Below are positions 61,101-64,000 of a stretch of DNA of 64,000 bases, in pieces. Below the pieces are notes generated by a model that saw only the letters and a program-made list of their open reading frames with translations, searched no databases and was not told the origin of the DNA. A program made the translations under genes and the position numbers. Within the stretch, counting starts at the first letter, position 1, and each line of letters begins with the position of its first letter. This DNA is from Camarhynchus parvulus (taxonomy: Eukaryota; Chordata; Aves; Passeriformes; Thraupidae), in NCBI RefSeq assembly GCF_901933205.1, contig NC_044581.1, positions 13,853,501-13,917,500 of the forward strand. Reading direction: 5' to 3'.

Positions 61101-64000
61101 TGCCTTTTGGGGAAACTTTTTCTTTTCTCTGCTCTTCACTTTGTCTACTCAGGCGGTTTTATTAGCATTAAACTGTTGTCTCTGTGTTACTCATCTGCTG
61201 TAATATTTCCTCTGCTCTGTAGGCTTCAAGAAAACTCTCCTGAAGCATCTTGGTATTTTAGGTGACTGATTTTCAGTGCAACAGATCTCAGCTTCCCGAG
61301 ATGCTAGAAATGCTGAAGAATTTTCTAAAAACAAAGAAAAATACTTTGTAATTGCTGAACTGCTTCAGCAATTTTGCATTGTCACAGTTTAATTAGTAAA
61401 TGTTCTCAAGGACTTAGTGACTAGTGAGATGCAATTACAAGTCCACTCATAGTTGATAGGAATTCTGATATCCAAGACCACAAGCTTTCATCTTATTTGC
61501 ATTCTAATTTTTAGGATACTTTTTACTTCTTCGTTATAAAGTGGTGATGCTAATGATCTCTTTACATGACAAAAGGTTAATAACATTGTGTCTGTGCTTA
61601 TAGCTGTTGTAGGTTTTTCTTCCAACCAACTTTATTGGTGATCAGTAGGTTCTTACTACAATTATGTAAGTGGTTTTACAGAGAAATAACTGTGGGGCTT
61701 TAAATAGAAACTAGCAGAGCACAAAAAAATGGAGTAAAATACTTGGAAAGCATGAAATTAGCACTTTGGGTTTTCCAGAGAGCTGTAATTGAAAGATCAT
61801 TTTCTACCTGTTACTGTTTGGGGTATATCCATATTTTCTGCTAATGGCCTGCTAAGCTTCCCCATGTGACCAGCTGCAGTTTTAGCCTCTTCTTGTGACA
61901 AAATGAGGATTTGGGGTTGGATGCTGAGAAGCCAGAGCAGTGCTCAACCTCCAGACACTTAGAGCAACTTCTGTTATCTGGAGCTGCTACTATGAGAAGT
62001 AGTGAGGGGAGGGGGACAAAGCCCAATAAAAACCCAAACAAAACCCCATGGCTGGATAAGTGTGAGTTTCTGCTTCCAAACCCTTTATATTGGTGAATCA
62101 TATGGAAGACTAATCACAGCAGGCTGGACTTTGTAGCTGTGCTGTGCTTGAGTTTTCAAAGGGCTGGAAACTCAGTGGGTGTTATGCTTAAGGATCCTAT
62201 AATGAGAGATAAATGAAGTGAGGAGATGAACTTGAAAAGTATTGGTGATCTTCTAGAAAATTATATGCTAATATGAAAAAGATGCTAATTCACAAATGTG
62301 GTGAAACTTGTAATGAAGATGAAATAAAGCTGTTGGAGGGGTGAGAAGATGGAAAAGGATGTGAGATGGATGGCAGGGAAAAAAAGATGAGGCCCAAGTA
62401 TTGCAGAGCTGGAAAAGAGCCTTTAGGCCCCTCTGAGACTATTGTTTCTGAAGCAGAATCAAATGGCACCCCCTGTGCTATTCCTGTACACCTACTGAGT
62501 TGTCTTTTTATACTCTTCATTACTTATTCTGAGGATTTTTTGGCTACAATTTAGGAATGATGCTATTGTCCTCATTCCACATGGACACAAAGGCAAACTG
62601 TTCTCTGCAACAGATTTTTATTGCATCAGTTTTCACTTCTTTATGCTAAATTGTCCATTTTATTGCAGAGGCAGATTGTTTGTGCTGAAGTCTTGGGCCT
62701 TTTGGTCATAAGTTGTTTTCCAAAGCACATCTCCAATTAAAAATTATTGTGAGTCTATCCAGGCTCCCATTGTATTTCCTGACCCTTCCAGCTTTGGTAG
62801 TTTGAAAACTGAATAATCAAAATCCTTAGTTCATCAGCCAGGCCATTCTGGTACTTGATAGGACTGACACAAAGGATTCATTGCTGCTGACTCCCCTTCA
62901 GAGCAGCCTTTCTCTTGGCAGGAAATTGCAGTGTCTTCACTCCAGGCTGGTTGTGTGCACAGACTGTTGTACACTGCATAGCTGTTCTGATGCCTTAATT
63001 CTAATATTCTTTGTGCTTTCATTTGTCAAGATGTAGATAAAGAATTATTGCTATTTTATTTTCATAAAGTGTGTTACTTGTCTGCAGAAAGAGATTAGAT
63101 TAACCTGATGTGTCTTTGTGGTAAGTCCTGCTTGCTGTTCTTGGCCTTCATTGTTGTCTGTAATGCAGTGAAACCCACTCATTATTTGCTCTCTGACTAT
63201 CCAGTTCTTCCTCTTCCATAGGCACTGCCCATTCTTTCAGTTTAACCTTTTGCAATGTAGCCATCTCTCCTGAGCTCTCACAAATAAACTATTGTGGCTT
63301 TAAGGATTTCACCAGCTAATTCTTTAAACATCCTAGGGAAAAATTCATCTTACCACATGGATTTGGGTGTTTGAGAAAACAAACCAACCTATCTTCCTTC
63401 CTAGTGGTATCATTTACCTCTCTTGCACAAAAAGTTAGTAATCAGTGCACACAGAAGTAGAAAATTGTGATTCCAAGTATAAACAATAGGTGCAACTATA
63501 GGTAAAGTGAATTTTTCGTCACACAAGAATAAATTTTTGTGGCGGTTGCTGGTGGTGCAAACAATGTACAAAATGAGGTAAAACCAATAATGTACAAAGG
63601 CAGCAAAAAAGCCTTAATTATTTTATTTTGGGAACTTTCTCTATTTAGGTCCTTAAAAACATGAAGATAAGGCCAGTCAGGTGATTGTATCTATAATGCT
63701 GTGTCAGCGTTTATTTCTAAACATTAAACCTTTTTATATGCAAACTATGTCTTGCTGGAAATCAACATAAATGTGAAATAACCTGGCATGAATTTAAGGT
63801 GCATGGTGACACCAGCTGGTAGTGAAATATATGTAAATAAAAGTGTGAGTTCAGGTCTTTCCCCTGAGATGGATGGAGAAAGTCCTGGAATGGTGTTCCC
63901 ACCATGTCACTGCAGCAGGGAGATGCAGGAGTTGGATTCCTTTCCAGAAGCTGTTGTGTGCTGAGCTTCATCAGTGCATTGGGGCCATTGACATGGCTGG
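58160..64000. other. AT-rich sequence without a supportable gene
   Basis: The final segment has only short frames (117 codons or fewer), a fourteen-T run at 59439-59452 and no recognisable exon or RNA gene. Around 62407-62450 the words GAGCTGGAAAAGAGCCTTTA and CCCCTCTGAGAC weakly resemble the antisense of an old CR1 3' end, too diverged to call. Confidence 0.55.
59439..59452. repeat. Homopolymer of fourteen T
   Basis: The run follows AAAATTC and is followed by ATTTGAAG. It is a simple mononucleotide tract with no associated element recognised. Confidence 0.85.

Overview
The window reads as vertebrate nuclear DNA, most likely from a bird. It is AT-rich overall with short GC-richer islands, visibly poor in CpG, low in interspersed repeats, and has no dense run of long ORFs. 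The clearest markers are three 3'-end fragments of CR1 LINEs, the dominant avian and reptilian retroposon. Two are on the plus strand, ending in TTCTATGAT- and TTCTGTGATT-type tails (34455-34575 and 44311-44516). One is on the minus strand (14926-15060). No other major repeat family, such as mammalian Alu or L1, is recognisable. The low repeat load favours a bird over a turtle or crocodile, but the species cannot be fixed from sequence alone.

I found no protein-coding gene I can support with confidence. The window is best described as intergenic sequence or the inside of a very large intron. The open frames are what stop-codon statistics predict: short frames in AT-rich sequence and longer ones in GC-rich, stop-poor patches (about 4.3-5.2, 8.3-8.9, 15.0-15.8, 31.1-31.4, 40.0-40.7, 55.1-55.5 and 56.7-57.7 kb). 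One possible first coding exon (23558-23610) and one minus-strand frame of coding-like composition (20333-20542) are recorded at low confidence.

The most structured DNA is two GC-rich minisatellites. The first is a 20-bp-unit array of 16 copies at 15351-15669, with two interspersed unit types. The second is a five-copy array of a 70-bp unit with no length variation at 40131-40480. On the minus strand both carry a GGGCAGG-type core like that of classical hypervariable minisatellites. Both sustain stop-free repetitive frames that look like proline-rich or glutamine/serine-rich proteins but are by-products of unit lengths not divisible by three.

Between 56.9 and 58.1 kb lies a promoter-like block: clustered CCAAT boxes in both orientations, TTTAAA, two consensus splice donors, then AATAAA followed by GT-rich sequence. 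It could be a decayed LTR or a non-coding transcription unit. Smaller items include a perfect 22-bp palindrome (47004-47025), a 13-bp-stem hairpin (13760-13791), and an E-box beside an interrupted inverted repeat of GATA motifs (48428-48503). There are also several short direct repeats and low-complexity tracts.

I did not find a convincing new biological system. The two minisatellites, the 56.9-58.1 kb block and the GATA/E-box element are the best targets for follow-up.
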